DNA of 64,000 bases from Promethearchaeota archaeon. GTDB taxonomy: Archaea > Asgardarchaeota > Lokiarchaeia > Sigyniarchaeales > SOKP01. The stretch spans positions 123,486-187,485 of the forward strand of contig JAHLWS010000065.1 in NCBI GenBank assembly GCA_019057795.1, given 5' to 3'. A program made the translations under genes and the position numbers. Shown here piece by piece: positions 43,899 through 52,555 of this stretch. The notes under the pieces were generated by a model. The model made no database searches. It was not told the origin of the DNA and saw only the letters and a list, made by a program, of their open reading frames with translations. The stretch's first letter is position 1, and every line of letters begins with the position of its first letter.

Positions 43899-45571
43899 AA
43901 GCGTCTCACCTTTACTTTAGGCATTTTAATTCCAAATAAAGTAACCGTTCCCAATTTTGGGGCATCAAAGTCATCATAAATATTTTTTGCAGGGCTATTC
44001 CATTCAGCAATTTCTGTTATAGCAGAATTACATCCTAATTCTTTTAAAATTGATAATCGAGCATTTACTAGTGCTCTACCAATTCCTTTATTTCTGAAAG
44101 CAGGATGAACATACAGACCATATAACCATCCAGTTTCTTTTCCTGGAGTAGCAAATCCAACACCTAATAGTACTCGGTCTAAATATATTTCTGGTTTTCT
44201 ATATTTTCTTCTGAGGATCTCATTTAAGATCTCTTTAACCCATTCTTCTTTAGGAGAAGCTGTTGCGATAACAATAATATCACTCTTCGCTGATTCAATA
44301 ACCCATTTTGCATCCTTTTTTTTGGTAGTACCGCTATCTTCATTCGCAATCAATCTCATGATTGCATCTAAATCTTGAGCTGTTGCAGGCTCAATTAGAT
44401 TAGCATCATAATGAACTTCCATTCCCTGCAAGTATTCAATCTTAAACACTTCATATTTCTCGATAGTTTTAAAACCAAAGAGTCTAGAAAGTTCAGCGTG
44501 GGCATATTTTACTTTAGTATATAATATTAAGTCCTCAGAATATTTTCCAAAAAATGTCCCAACCTTTCCATTCGGTTCAATAAATCCGATTCCTTTGAGT
44601 TTTTCTTGATTATGAGCAGAAACGATTGTTTTTCCTTGAATTTTTGCTCTGGAAAGATATGCAAGGATCATTTCTGAATAAGGAGAATCAATGGAAAATT
44701 CTAATCCTCCTAGCATTTTTCTTTCTACAACCACTTCTTGCTTTTTACCTCGCGCTCTTATAACTCTTGGTTTCCATCTATAATGTTCATAGACTACGTA
44801 AAAAATTATAGCCAAAAATAATAATGGAGCCCAATAGGTCAGGAGATACATCCAAATGCAAAATGGGCGTAAATAACTTGAAGATGTTATAAATACATAT
44901 GAATTCAATACAAATTCTGAATAATAACCACTACTATAACCAATATTTTCTTCGTGTAATACCTCTCCAATTAAATACCCTTCAGGAGTAAAATATTCAT
45001 CAATTGTGTAAGTAGCTTCAAATTGTCCATATACATCATCCCTTGAATATTGCCCCGCAGAGGTTAATCGTTTTCCTGTAAATGGCATGAGATGACCTAA
45101 CCAAATCAAACCATCACCAACAAATTCATAAGTCTCAGTAAGCATGGAATAGGTATCAGTTTGAATTCCCCCTGGTATGTGAAACCAGACGTTTAGGCCC
45201 GTAGCATTATACTCTTGATCACCAAAAGAAAGATATTGTCCATCTATTAATGAATAAGTAAAATGATAATTATCCCTTCCCCCATAATCCTCTTCTAGAT
45301 ATCCTTCAAGCCAACTCTGAAATGTCCAAGTAATTACACATGAGACACTGGCAACTGATCCACTATAATCAACTTCATAATGTCCATTTGCCCTAAAGTT
45401 CTCCGTATAACCTAAATACCATCCTCCAGTTCCAGTAATATCCCAATTGTAAACATAATCAAATTCAAGGTCATGATCTGTAAACTTTATACCAAGATAC
45501 GGAATTCCAAATAATTGAATGAAAATTGAAATTATCAGCATTAATAGAAATAATATCGATCTTTTTTTCAT
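43895..45571 (-). CDS. Membrane-anchored receptor-like protein with cytoplasmic GNAT domain
   Basis: The 558-residue protein has an N-terminal signal/membrane helix (about 4-24), an extracytoplasmic beta-rich domain (about 25-230, many Tyr/Gly), a second membrane helix (about 240-265), and a cytoplasmic part. The last 130 residues are a GNAT acetyltransferase with acetyl-CoA loop HPAFRNKGIGRALV and the final FGIKMPKVKV strand. A sensor domain outside coupled to an acetyltransferase inside is unusual. It heads the three-gene minus-strand operon with the kinase-like and coiled-coil genes. Confidence 0.65.
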   Translation of the reverse strand: MKKRSILFLLMLIISIFIQLFGIPYLGIKFTDHDLEFDYVYNWDITGTGGWYLGYTENFRANGHYEVDYSGSVASVSCVITWTFQSWLEGYLEEDYGGRDNYHFTYSLIDGQYLSFGDQEYNATGLNVWFHIPGGIQTDTYSMLTETYEFVGDGLIWLGHLMPFTGKRLTSAGQYSRDDVYGQFEATYTIDEYFTPEGYLIGEVLHEENIGYSSGYYSEFVLNSYVFITSSSYLRPFCIWMYLLTYWAPLLFLAIIFYVVYEHYRWKPRVIRARGKKQEVVVERKMLGGLEFSIDSPYSEMILAYLSRAKIQGKTIVSAHNQEKLKGIGFIEPNGKVGTFFGKYSEDLILYTKVKYAHAELSRLFGFKTIEKYEVFKIEYLQGMEVHYDANLIEPATAQDLDAIMRLIANEDSGTTKKKDAKWVIESAKSDIIVIATASPKEEWVKEILNEILRRKYRKPEIYLDRVLLGVGFATPGKETGWLYGLYVHPAFRNKGIGRALVNARLSILKELGCNSAITEIAEWNSPAKNIYDDFDAPKLGTVTLFGIKMPKVKVRRF

Positions 45572-45872
45572 CGGATTTAATCAACTCTAAAGAATTTAAT
45601 TGGATGATTACTAATTTTATTAGATTGAATTTTACACATTAATATTATGATCGATCTAACTATATTCCTATATAAAGTTTGTTTAGATTAACTCAATGTA
45701 ATCAAAACTTTTAAATAGGTATTTTAAAATTGATATGACATTTTGGATTTATAGAAAATAAGCAATTTTCCAATTCAATTTTCCGTCTATTACAAAAAAA
45801 TAAATACTATTTAAAATAAAATTTCACACTTTGAACTTAAATGAAATTGAAAAATTTCTAAAGAAGATAAGA
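45572..45872. other. Intergenic region between island genes
   Basis: About 300 AT-rich bases separate the receptor-like operon from the deoxyhypusine synthase gene, both on the minus strand. It probably carries the operon promoter near 45600-45660. No ORF, RNA gene or repeat is visible. Confidence 0.4.
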
Positions 45873-46898
45873 TTAGATGATTTTCAATCTCTGTAATAAT
45901 CCAGTAATTAAAATTGGTAATGCTATGGTTGCATCACACCATACGCTTATATATTTTGATTCTAAAGAATATTTTCCCCAACTTTTTGATTCAGAAATTG
46001 TACACCCTGAAAGACCCCCATCGTATTCGGTAGCAGTATGTATTCTAACTGAATAATTATACCCCATCCTCTCAACTTTTTCAATTTGATCAAGTAAGGG
46101 AAAGATTTGTTGAGCCCAATTTCTAGGAACACCCCCTCCAACTATTAAAGTACCACATTTTCGGGATTTTCTTATAATATCTGCAAATTTTAATACATCT
46201 CCAAGAATATCAAAATTGAACTTATAATCTTCTTTTATAGAATATTTGATTAAGTTTAATGCAAATTCAGAATCAGAAAATGCAGGGACAAAAATAGGAA
46301 TGTTGTTTTTAGCAGCCACAGCTAAAAGACTTCTTTTATTTAATTTTTCACCAACTTTTCTTAAAAGATCTGATGGTAAAATGTTAATTTCTTTAATTTC
46401 AAAGATTTCATGAATTATCTCTAATAAAACTTCTTCAACTATCTTATAATTTTCTTCAGGTAGTAAAGTATCATATATTCTATTAATTCTCAATTTAAAC
46501 AATTCATCATCATCTATGGTAGCACTTCCAATATAATGTCCTACATCAGTTAATGCATCTACTAAATCATGTATGATATTTGCTCCTGTGGTAATTAAAA
46601 CATCAATTAATTTATGGTCTATTAATGTGTAAATTAATTCTCCCATACCTGCGGGAATCATAGCACCACTTAAAGTTAATACAGTTAAAATGTCAGCATT
46701 ACTAACCATTTTATAAAGAATATCTAAAGCTTTCCCTAGGTTTCTTCCTTGAAATCCACAAAACTTAAGGGCTCTTAAAAGATCGTCTACATTTTTCACT
46801 TCATTAACATCAAACGGAGTAATTTTTTGAATTAAGTAATCTTCTTTATGTATTTTATACATATTTAAAATTAAACATTCTATATTTATTAAATACAT
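45873..46898 (-). CDS. dys: Deoxyhypusine synthase
   Basis: The 341-residue protein matches deoxyhypusine synthase: ILTVLTLSGAMIPAGMGELI, VLITTGANIIHDLVDAL, LIVGGGVPRNWAQQI, the EYDGGLSGCTISES segment and the catalytic-Lys motif SWGK (about 315), followed by VWCDATIALPILI. The enzyme transfers the butylamine of spermidine to the lysine of aIF5A, the first step of hypusine formation. Its neighbour across the repeat, arginine decarboxylase, supplies the polyamine precursor. A Met 12 codons in (46862) is an alternative start. It lies inside the repeat-bounded segment. Confidence 0.9.
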   Translation of the reverse strand: MYLINIECLILNMYKIHKEDYLIQKITPFDVNEVKNVDDLLRALKFCGFQGRNLGKALDILYKMVSNADILTVLTLSGAMIPAGMGELIYTLIDHKLIDVLITTGANIIHDLVDALTDVGHYIGSATIDDDELFKLRINRIYDTLLPEENYKIVEEVLLEIIHEIFEIKEINILPSDLLRKVGEKLNKRSLLAVAAKNNIPIFVPAFSDSEFALNLIKYSIKEDYKFNFDILGDVLKFADIIRKSRKCGTLIVGGGVPRNWAQQIFPLLDQIEKVERMGYNYSVRIHTATEYDGGLSGCTISESKSWGKYSLESKYISVWCDATIALPILITGLLQRLKII

Positions 46899-47008
46899 CT
46901 ATACAAATTTTTTTAAAAAAATTCAATTAAATTTTTTAGAAATCCCCAATTTGCAAGAATGTAATTTTTTTTTAATTATCTAATATTCTCTTATAATCGA
47001 AAATGAAG

Positions 47009-47032
47009 GAAGATTCAATAGATAAAATTTAA
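47009..47032 (+). repeat. 24-bp direct repeat, copy 2
   Basis: Identical over 24 bases to the 3' end of cofE (41046-41069), 5,963 bases away. Together with the ATG at 47003 it would read as an eight-codon cofE-like tail with the same stop codon. It lies 27 bases before pdaD. Confidence 0.9.
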
Positions 47033-47058
47033 AGATATATCAGAACTTAAATAAAATC

Positions 47059-47607
47059 ATGTCATTTGTCCCTAAGAAAGTCTTTTTTGTAAAAGGAAAA
47101 GGATTTCATAAATCTAAGCTAGGAGCCTTTGAGCAAGCGCTTAGAAATGCGGGAATTGAAAAGTTTAATTTAGTCAATGTTTCTTCGATCTTACCCCCCC
47201 ATTGTGTTGAAATAAGTAAGGAAGATGGTTTAGAACAACTCCGTCCAGGACAGATCCTTTATATTGTTATATCTAGAGCAGAGTCTAAAGAATTAGATCG
47301 CGTGGTTTGCGCATCAATAGGTGTTGCAATGCCCGCTGATAAAGATCAATACGGATATTTAAGTGAACATCATACATATGGCGAAAAACCAGAAAAAACA
47401 GGGGCTTATACTGAGGATTTAGCAGCAGAGATGTTAGCTACAACTTTGGGATTATCATTTGATCCCAACGCTAATTACGATGAAAAACGCGAAGTCTTTA
47501 AAATGGGAGGAAAAATTGTTGAAACTAAAAATATAACCGAATATGCTACTGTTAGAAATAATGATGAGTGGGCTTCTGTTTTAGCAGCAGCAGTATTTAT
47601 TATATAA
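47059..47607 (+). CDS. pdaD: Pyruvoyl-dependent arginine decarboxylase
   Basis: The 182-residue proenzyme matches PvlArgDC. It has the NVSSILPP self-cleavage site (Ser-Ser bond near residue 49), VEISKEDGLEQLRPGQI and the YGYLSEHHTYGE loop. Cleavage creates the pyruvoyl cofactor on the alpha chain. It makes agmatine from arginine, the archaeal start of polyamine synthesis. Deoxyhypusine synthase, which uses spermidine, is the adjacent divergent gene. Before the apparent insertion, pdaD would have directly followed cofE. Confidence 0.92.
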   Translation: MSFVPKKVFFVKGKGFHKSKLGAFEQALRNAGIEKFNLVNVSSILPPHCVEISKEDGLEQLRPGQILYIVISRAESKELDRVVCASIGVAMPADKDQYGYLSEHHTYGEKPEKTGAYTEDLAAEMLATTLGLSFDPNANYDEKREVFKMGGKIVETKNITEYATVRNNDEWASVLAAAVFII

Positions 47608-47704
47608 TTGAATTTCTAAATATCTCTGAAAAATTAAAATTTGATGATTAATTTTGATAAGCTAGTTCATAATTAAATCAAAAAAAGACATTTCTTTTAA
47701 AAAA

Positions 47705-49006
47705 ATGAAGGAATCAAAATATACAACCATTGATGAAGCTCTGAAAAAGGATTTGACCAATGTATATTTGAGAGGTTGGGTGTATCGACAAAGAGCGTCA
47801 AATAAATTCGTTTTTATTGTTTTAAGAGACGAATCTGACATAATACAGTGTGTAATCTCTAAAAGCAAAAATGCAGAACTCTTTGAAAAAGCTGAAAAGC
47901 TCACAATTGAATCTTCAATTAAAATCTCAGGCGAATTAAAGGAGGATGTAAGGGCTCCCACTGGATTTGAAGTTTCTGTATCAGATATGGAAATTATCCA
48001 AATTGCCGAACCCTTTCCCATTACAGAACATCAATCCCCTGAGCTCTTATATGATAATCGACATCTATGGTTAAGATCTAGAAAATTGAACGCAGTTTTA
48101 AAAATTCGACATACGGTTGTTGGAGCTATTCACGAATTTTTTAGGAGTCTCGGTTATTACGAATTTGACGCACCAATCTTTCAACCTAGCCAATCTGAAG
48201 GGGGATCAACATTATTCGAAGTTAAATATTTTGAAGATATAATGTATCTAAGTCAAACATGGCAATTGTACGCTGAGGCCGGGATTTTTTCGCTTGGAAA
48301 GATATATAATATGGGACCAACTTTTCGAGCCGAAAGGTCAAAAACATCAAGACACTTAGCAGAATTTTGGATGGCAGAAATGGAGGCTGCTTGGATGACG
48401 CTTGACGAACTTACAGAAGTTGCTAAAGACGAAATTAGATTCATTGTAAAAGAAGTTTTAAAACATAACAAGAAAGAACTTGAAATTTTAGAGAGAGACA
48501 TTAAGTTGCTAGAACACTATGCGAAAGCGGAATATCCTACAATTAAGTATGCAGAAGCTTTAGATATCCTTAATAATAAATACCAAATGGACGTTCCTTG
48601 GGGTAAGGATTTAAGAACCATGGAAGAGGTAAAAATAGCTGAACATTTTAAGGTTCCTGTAGTCGTCACCCATTATCCTACGGAAATTATGGGTTTTTAT
48701 AAACCACCCAGCGAAGATAATCCCAAAGAAGCATTATGCTTTGACATGTTAGCTCCAGAAGGATATTGTGAAATTATTGGTGGGTCGGAAAGAAGTTTAT
48801 TAGTTGACGACATGAAAAAGAGATTAAAAGCCGACGGCGAAAATCCAGAGATTTATGATTGGTATTTTGCTTTAAGGCGTTATGGCAGTGTCCCTCATTC
48901 TGGTTATGGATTAGGCGTGGAACGGGTCGTTCAATGGATGTGCGGGTTAGATAACATTAAAGACGCTATTCCTTTCCCTCGAACTATGCTTAGAAAAGCT
49001 CCATAA
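47705..49006 (+). CDS. asnS: Asparaginyl-tRNA synthetase
   Basis: The 433-residue class IIb synthetase has an N-terminal OB-fold anticodon-binding domain (about 15-110, VYLRGWVYRQRASNKFVFIV) and catalytic domain. EGGSTLFEVKYF and YLSQTWQLYAEA are of AsnRS type. Motif 2 is FRAERSKTSRHLAEFWMAE and motif 3 GYGLGVERVVQW. AsnRS rather than AspRS is preferred from the YLSQTWQLY segment. Closely followed by gatA-gatB. An AspRS-like non-discriminating role or an asparagine-synthetase paralogue is less likely since the anticodon domain is present. Confidence 0.85.
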   Translation: MKESKYTTIDEALKKDLTNVYLRGWVYRQRASNKFVFIVLRDESDIIQCVISKSKNAELFEKAEKLTIESSIKISGELKEDVRAPTGFEVSVSDMEIIQIAEPFPITEHQSPELLYDNRHLWLRSRKLNAVLKIRHTVVGAIHEFFRSLGYYEFDAPIFQPSQSEGGSTLFEVKYFEDIMYLSQTWQLYAEAGIFSLGKIYNMGPTFRAERSKTSRHLAEFWMAEMEAAWMTLDELTEVAKDEIRFIVKEVLKHNKKELEILERDIKLLEHYAKAEYPTIKYAEALDILNNKYQMDVPWGKDLRTMEEVKIAEHFKVPVVVTHYPTEIMGFYKPPSEDNPKEALCFDMLAPEGYCEIIGGSERSLLVDDMKKRLKADGENPEIYDWYFALRRYGSVPHSGYGLGVERVVQWMCGLDNIKDAIPFPRTMLRKAP

Positions 49007-49095
49007 TAAATTTTTTTTTAGAAATCAACAATTATTTTCGATGAATTATTTAAGAAACACTGATTTTAAATTATTTAAAAGGATGGTTTGTTGAA

Positions 49096-50577
49096 TTGGA
49101 ACTCTATAATTACATGGGATATGAATTAATTGAAAAAGTAATAAATAGAGAAATTACCATTCAAGATGTAATTCAAACGTCATTTGACAGAATTGAGACA
49201 ACTGATAATCTTATTCATTCTTTTGTTAAGCTATCCAAAGATAAAGCACTTAAAAAAGCAAAAGAATATGATATAAAAATACAAGAAGGTCAAAAAGTTG
49301 GGAGGCTTTATGGATTACCTTTTGCAAATAAAGATTTGATCTGCTTAAAGGGTTTTCCTACGACTTGCTGTTCAAAAATACTAAGGGGTTATCGGCCTCC
49401 ATATAATGCTTTCGTCATTGAACGTTTAGTGGAGCAAGAGGGAGCAATTCATATTGGAAATACAAATATGGATGAATTTGCAATGGGAAGTTCTACAGAA
49501 TCGAGCTGTTATGGCCCCACCTATAACCCTTGGGATTTATCTAGAGTACCGGGAGGGTCGAGTGGAGGGAGTGCTACAGCTATCGCATCGGGACAAGCTA
49601 TTTTTGCGATAGGAAGCGATACAGGAGGTAGTATTAGGTGTCCAGCATCTTTCTGTGGAGTTGTGGGATTGAAACCTACTTATGGTAGAGTATCACGATA
49701 TGGATTAGTTGCCTTTGCAAATTCATTGGATCAAATTGGTCCCATTACTAAGTGTGTATACGATTCAGCGTTAATGCTTGAAATAATATCAGGTAAAGAT
49801 CCACTCGATTCTACCTCAGTAGATGTTAAAGTTGATAAATATACAGAAGAAATCAAAAATCCGATTGAAAAAAAAGTAATTGGAATTCCAAAAGAGTTTT
49901 TCGGTGAAGGGATTGAAACAGAAGTTGAAAGTTCTATAAAGAAATCAATCGAAAAATTGGAAAGTTTAGGAGCATCTACCGTTGAAGTGACTATTCCGCA
50001 TCTTGAATATACCATTGCAACATATTATTTACTCTGCATGTGCGAAGCAAGTTCGAATCTAGCGAGATTTGACGGTTTGAGATATGGACCCATGAGCGAG
50101 GACCTTTCTGGCGACACTTTCGAAGTGTTTAGTAGAACAAGAGGGGAGTATTTTGGTCCAGAAGTAAGACGGAGAATTTTCTTAGGAACCTATGCGTTAT
50201 CTGCGGGATACTACGATAAGTTCTATATTAAAGCGCTTAAAGTTAGATCGCTGATAAAAAACGATTTCGTGGAAGCTTTTAAAAAGTGTGACTCTATCGT
50301 TTGCCCAACAATGCCTTCAACAGCATTTAAAGCTGGAGCGTTAATTGATGACCCGCTGCAAATGTATATAATAGATATATTAACTTGCTCTGTTAACCTT
50401 GCGGGTATTCCAGCGTTAACAATCCCATGTGGTTTTGATAGTAATAATTTACCTATAGGTTTTCAAATAATCGGGGATTATTTTGATGAAAAGGGTGTCC
50501 TCAACATTGGTTATCAACTTGAACAAGAGCTTAATATTTATAGAAAAATTGCGCCTGTTGTAAGTGGAGGTAAATAA
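49096..50577 (+). CDS. gatA: Asp/Glu-tRNA(Asn/Gln) amidotransferase subunit A
   Basis: The 493-residue amidase-signature protein starts at TTG. The Ser-cisSer-Lys triad is visible: Lys in GLPFANKDLIC, Ser in PGGSSGGSATA, and SDTGGSIRCPASFCG. GatA releases ammonia from glutamine for GatB. It is translationally close to gatB: the gatB RBS lies within the last gatA codons. GatC, needed for the heterotrimer, is not in this window. Confidence 0.95.
   Translation: MELYNYMGYELIEKVINREITIQDVIQTSFDRIETTDNLIHSFVKLSKDKALKKAKEYDIKIQEGQKVGRLYGLPFANKDLICLKGFPTTCCSKILRGYRPPYNAFVIERLVEQEGAIHIGNTNMDEFAMGSSTESSCYGPTYNPWDLSRVPGGSSGGSATAIASGQAIFAIGSDTGGSIRCPASFCGVVGLKPTYGRVSRYGLVAFANSLDQIGPITKCVYDSALMLEIISGKDPLDSTSVDVKVDKYTEEIKNPIEKKVIGIPKEFFGEGIETEVESSIKKSIEKLESLGASTVEVTIPHLEYTIATYYLLCMCEASSNLARFDGLRYGPMSEDLSGDTFEVFSRTRGEYFGPEVRRRIFLGTYALSAGYYDKFYIKALKVRSLIKNDFVEAFKKCDSIVCPTMPSTAFKAGALIDDPLQMYIIDILTCSVNLAGIPALTIPCGFDSNNLPIGFQIIGDYFDEKGVLNIGYQLEQELNIYRKIAPVVSGGK
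50566..50571 (+). promoter_or_regulatory. Ribosome-binding site deciding the gatB start
   Basis: GGAGGT inside the last codons of gatA lies seven bases before TTG 50579. This supports TTG over the earlier in-frame GTG at 50564. Confidence 0.65.
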
Positions 50578-50578
50578 T

Positions 50579-52036
50579 TTGAGTAGTCAAAATAAAGATG
50601 TGATTATAGGTTTAGAAGTTCACATTCAATTGACAAATCTCAAAACAAAGCTATTTTGTAGTTGTAATACTAATTATCGTGGAGCAGAGCCTAATACATT
50701 TGTATGCCCTATATGTATTGGTTTGCCAGGTTCGCTTCCAGTAGTTAACAAAAAAGTAGTGGAATTTGCAACCAGATTAGCTCTAGCCCTAGATTGTAAA
50801 ATCAATCATAAATTTTGGTTCTTTAGAAAAAATTACCATTATCCAGACCTCCCAAAAGGATTTCAGATTACGCAATATAACAAAGCGGGAGGCAAAGCTT
50901 TTGCTGATGGCGGGAAAATCACCATTAGAGTAAATAACCATAAAAAAGAAGTCATACTAAATAGAATTCATCTGGAAGAGGATCCTGCTAGATTAGTACA
51001 TAAAGGAAATATAGCAATTTCACCATTCACTTTAGTAGATTATAATCGCTCTGGTGTTTGCTTGCTTGAAATTGTGTCCGAACCTGTTATTGACTCCCCA
51101 GAAGAGGCGAGAGAATTTCTAAAACAATTAAAATCGATCGTTCAATATACGGGTATATCAGATTTAGACCTTCAGGGCTCCGTAAGAGTTGACGCAAATA
51201 TTTCTATAAAAGGAAATGAACGTAGTGAAGTTAAAAATATCAATAGTTTTAAAGAAGTTGAACGCGCATTAAGTTATGAAATAGTAAGGCAAAAAAACGC
51301 ACTTAAAAGAGGAAAAGTATTAATACAAGAAACTAGACACTGGGACGATAAAAGGAAAATCACGATATCATTACGATCAAAAGAATTTGAAGCAGATTAT
51401 CGTTATTTCCCCGAACAAGATTTAGTTCCATTAGAAATTGATAATTTTTTTATTCAGAAAGTTAAAGAAAAACTACCAGAAATGCCAAATGAAAGAACCT
51501 TAAGGCTTCGCAGAGAATATATGCTCTCTGAATTTGATTCTGAAAACTTAGTTTTAGATAAAGAGATCGCAGATTTCTATGAAAACGGTGCGAACTCAGA
51601 TCCTTCATTTGGTTATGAAGAGTATAAACAGTATTGTAATTGGTTAATGAACAATATTTCCGGATGGTTAAACGAGAATAATACAACGATTAATAATACA
51701 AAACTTACTCCTAAACACGTAGTAGATTTAATCAAAAACATCAGAAACGGTAAAATTACAACAAAAATAGCAAAGACTTACATAGATGAAATGATGAAAG
51801 GGACATCAGTTTCTCAAATCATTAAAAAAAAGGGAAAGAAGAGAATTTATAACGAAAAAATCATTGAAAAGTTATGTAGAGCCGTTATTGAAGAAAATCC
51901 AAATATCGTTAAAGATTTTCGTAAGAACCTTAAAGCTTTAGAAGCTTTAATTGGTAGGGTTATGGCAAAAACCAAAGGACAAGCAGATCCTAAAATAACA
52001 AGAGAAGTAATGTTAGAATTACTAGCGAAATCTTAA
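50579..52036 (+). CDS. gatB: Asp/Glu-tRNA(Asn/Gln) amidotransferase subunit B
   Basis: About 485 residues from TTG 50579 (RBS-supported). GatB signature: VIIGLEVHIQLTNLKTKLFC with CSCNTNYRGAEPNTFVCPIC (Cys zinc site), then KNYHYPDLPKGFQITQYN and the GSVRVDANISI kinase core. The C-terminal YqeY-like helical domain binds tRNA and is complete (to about 485). It phosphorylates Asp- or Glu-tRNA and accepts ammonia from GatA. The alternative GatE of many archaea would have an extra AspRS-like insert, absent here. Confidence 0.93.
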   Translation: MSSQNKDVIIGLEVHIQLTNLKTKLFCSCNTNYRGAEPNTFVCPICIGLPGSLPVVNKKVVEFATRLALALDCKINHKFWFFRKNYHYPDLPKGFQITQYNKAGGKAFADGGKITIRVNNHKKEVILNRIHLEEDPARLVHKGNIAISPFTLVDYNRSGVCLLEIVSEPVIDSPEEAREFLKQLKSIVQYTGISDLDLQGSVRVDANISIKGNERSEVKNINSFKEVERALSYEIVRQKNALKRGKVLIQETRHWDDKRKITISLRSKEFEADYRYFPEQDLVPLEIDNFFIQKVKEKLPEMPNERTLRLRREYMLSEFDSENLVLDKEIADFYENGANSDPSFGYEEYKQYCNWLMNNISGWLNENNTTINNTKLTPKHVVDLIKNIRNGKITTKIAKTYIDEMMKGTSVSQIIKKKGKKRIYNEKIIEKLCRAVIEENPNIVKDFRKNLKALEALIGRVMAKTKGQADPKITREVMLELLAKS

Positions 52037-52066
52037 AAAAGTAGAAAAATAAATAAGATGCTAATG

Positions 52067-52423
52067 CTAAAGAAGACTGTTAAGAGCGTCTGCTGCTGCT
52101 GATAACTTTAAATTAATGATACCTAGTTTTGCATCTGTAGTCGTAATTAACGTTAATATATTTCCTCCAATTTCCGAAAAGAGAATTTTTCCTTTAGCAC
52201 TTTCAATTATAGCGTTATAAAATTGTCCTTGTTCAAGTTCCTTCGTTGCCCTTTGAGAGGCTTTAAGAATAAGAGTGACCATTGCTGCCACTGATTCTGG
52301 GTCGACCCAACCAGGTAATGCACTACCTTTTATTAAGCCAAATTTTTCGATTATCGCAGCACCATATACACCCTTTATCGCTTTAAGGCTTTCTAAGATT
52401 TCCTTAATCCTTTCTTCACTCAT
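52067..52423 (-). CDS. Roadblock/LC7-domain protein
   Basis: The 118-residue protein has the compact Roadblock fold: LESLKAIKGVYGAAIIEKFG, a central helix (ESVAAMVTLILKASQRATKE) and terminal strands GGNILTLITTTDAKLGIINL. It is a second, divergent Roadblock in this window and could regulate the MglA-like GTPase or an Asgard Rag/Ragulator-like complex. Convergent with gatB; monocistronic. Confidence 0.88.
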   Translation of the reverse strand: MSEERIKEILESLKAIKGVYGAAIIEKFGLIKGSALPGWVDPESVAAMVTLILKASQRATKELEQGQFYNAIIESAKGKILFSEIGGNILTLITTTDAKLGIINLKLSAAADALNSLL

Positions 52424-52555
52424 TTAATTCACTTTAGTTTATAAATTCAGAATTATTAGAATAATCTTATTATAGATATTTAAGATTTAAGGTTATTTAA
52501 GTATATAAATTTTGTAATTAGAAAAAAAAAAGTTAAGAGGAATAAGATTTAGAAA

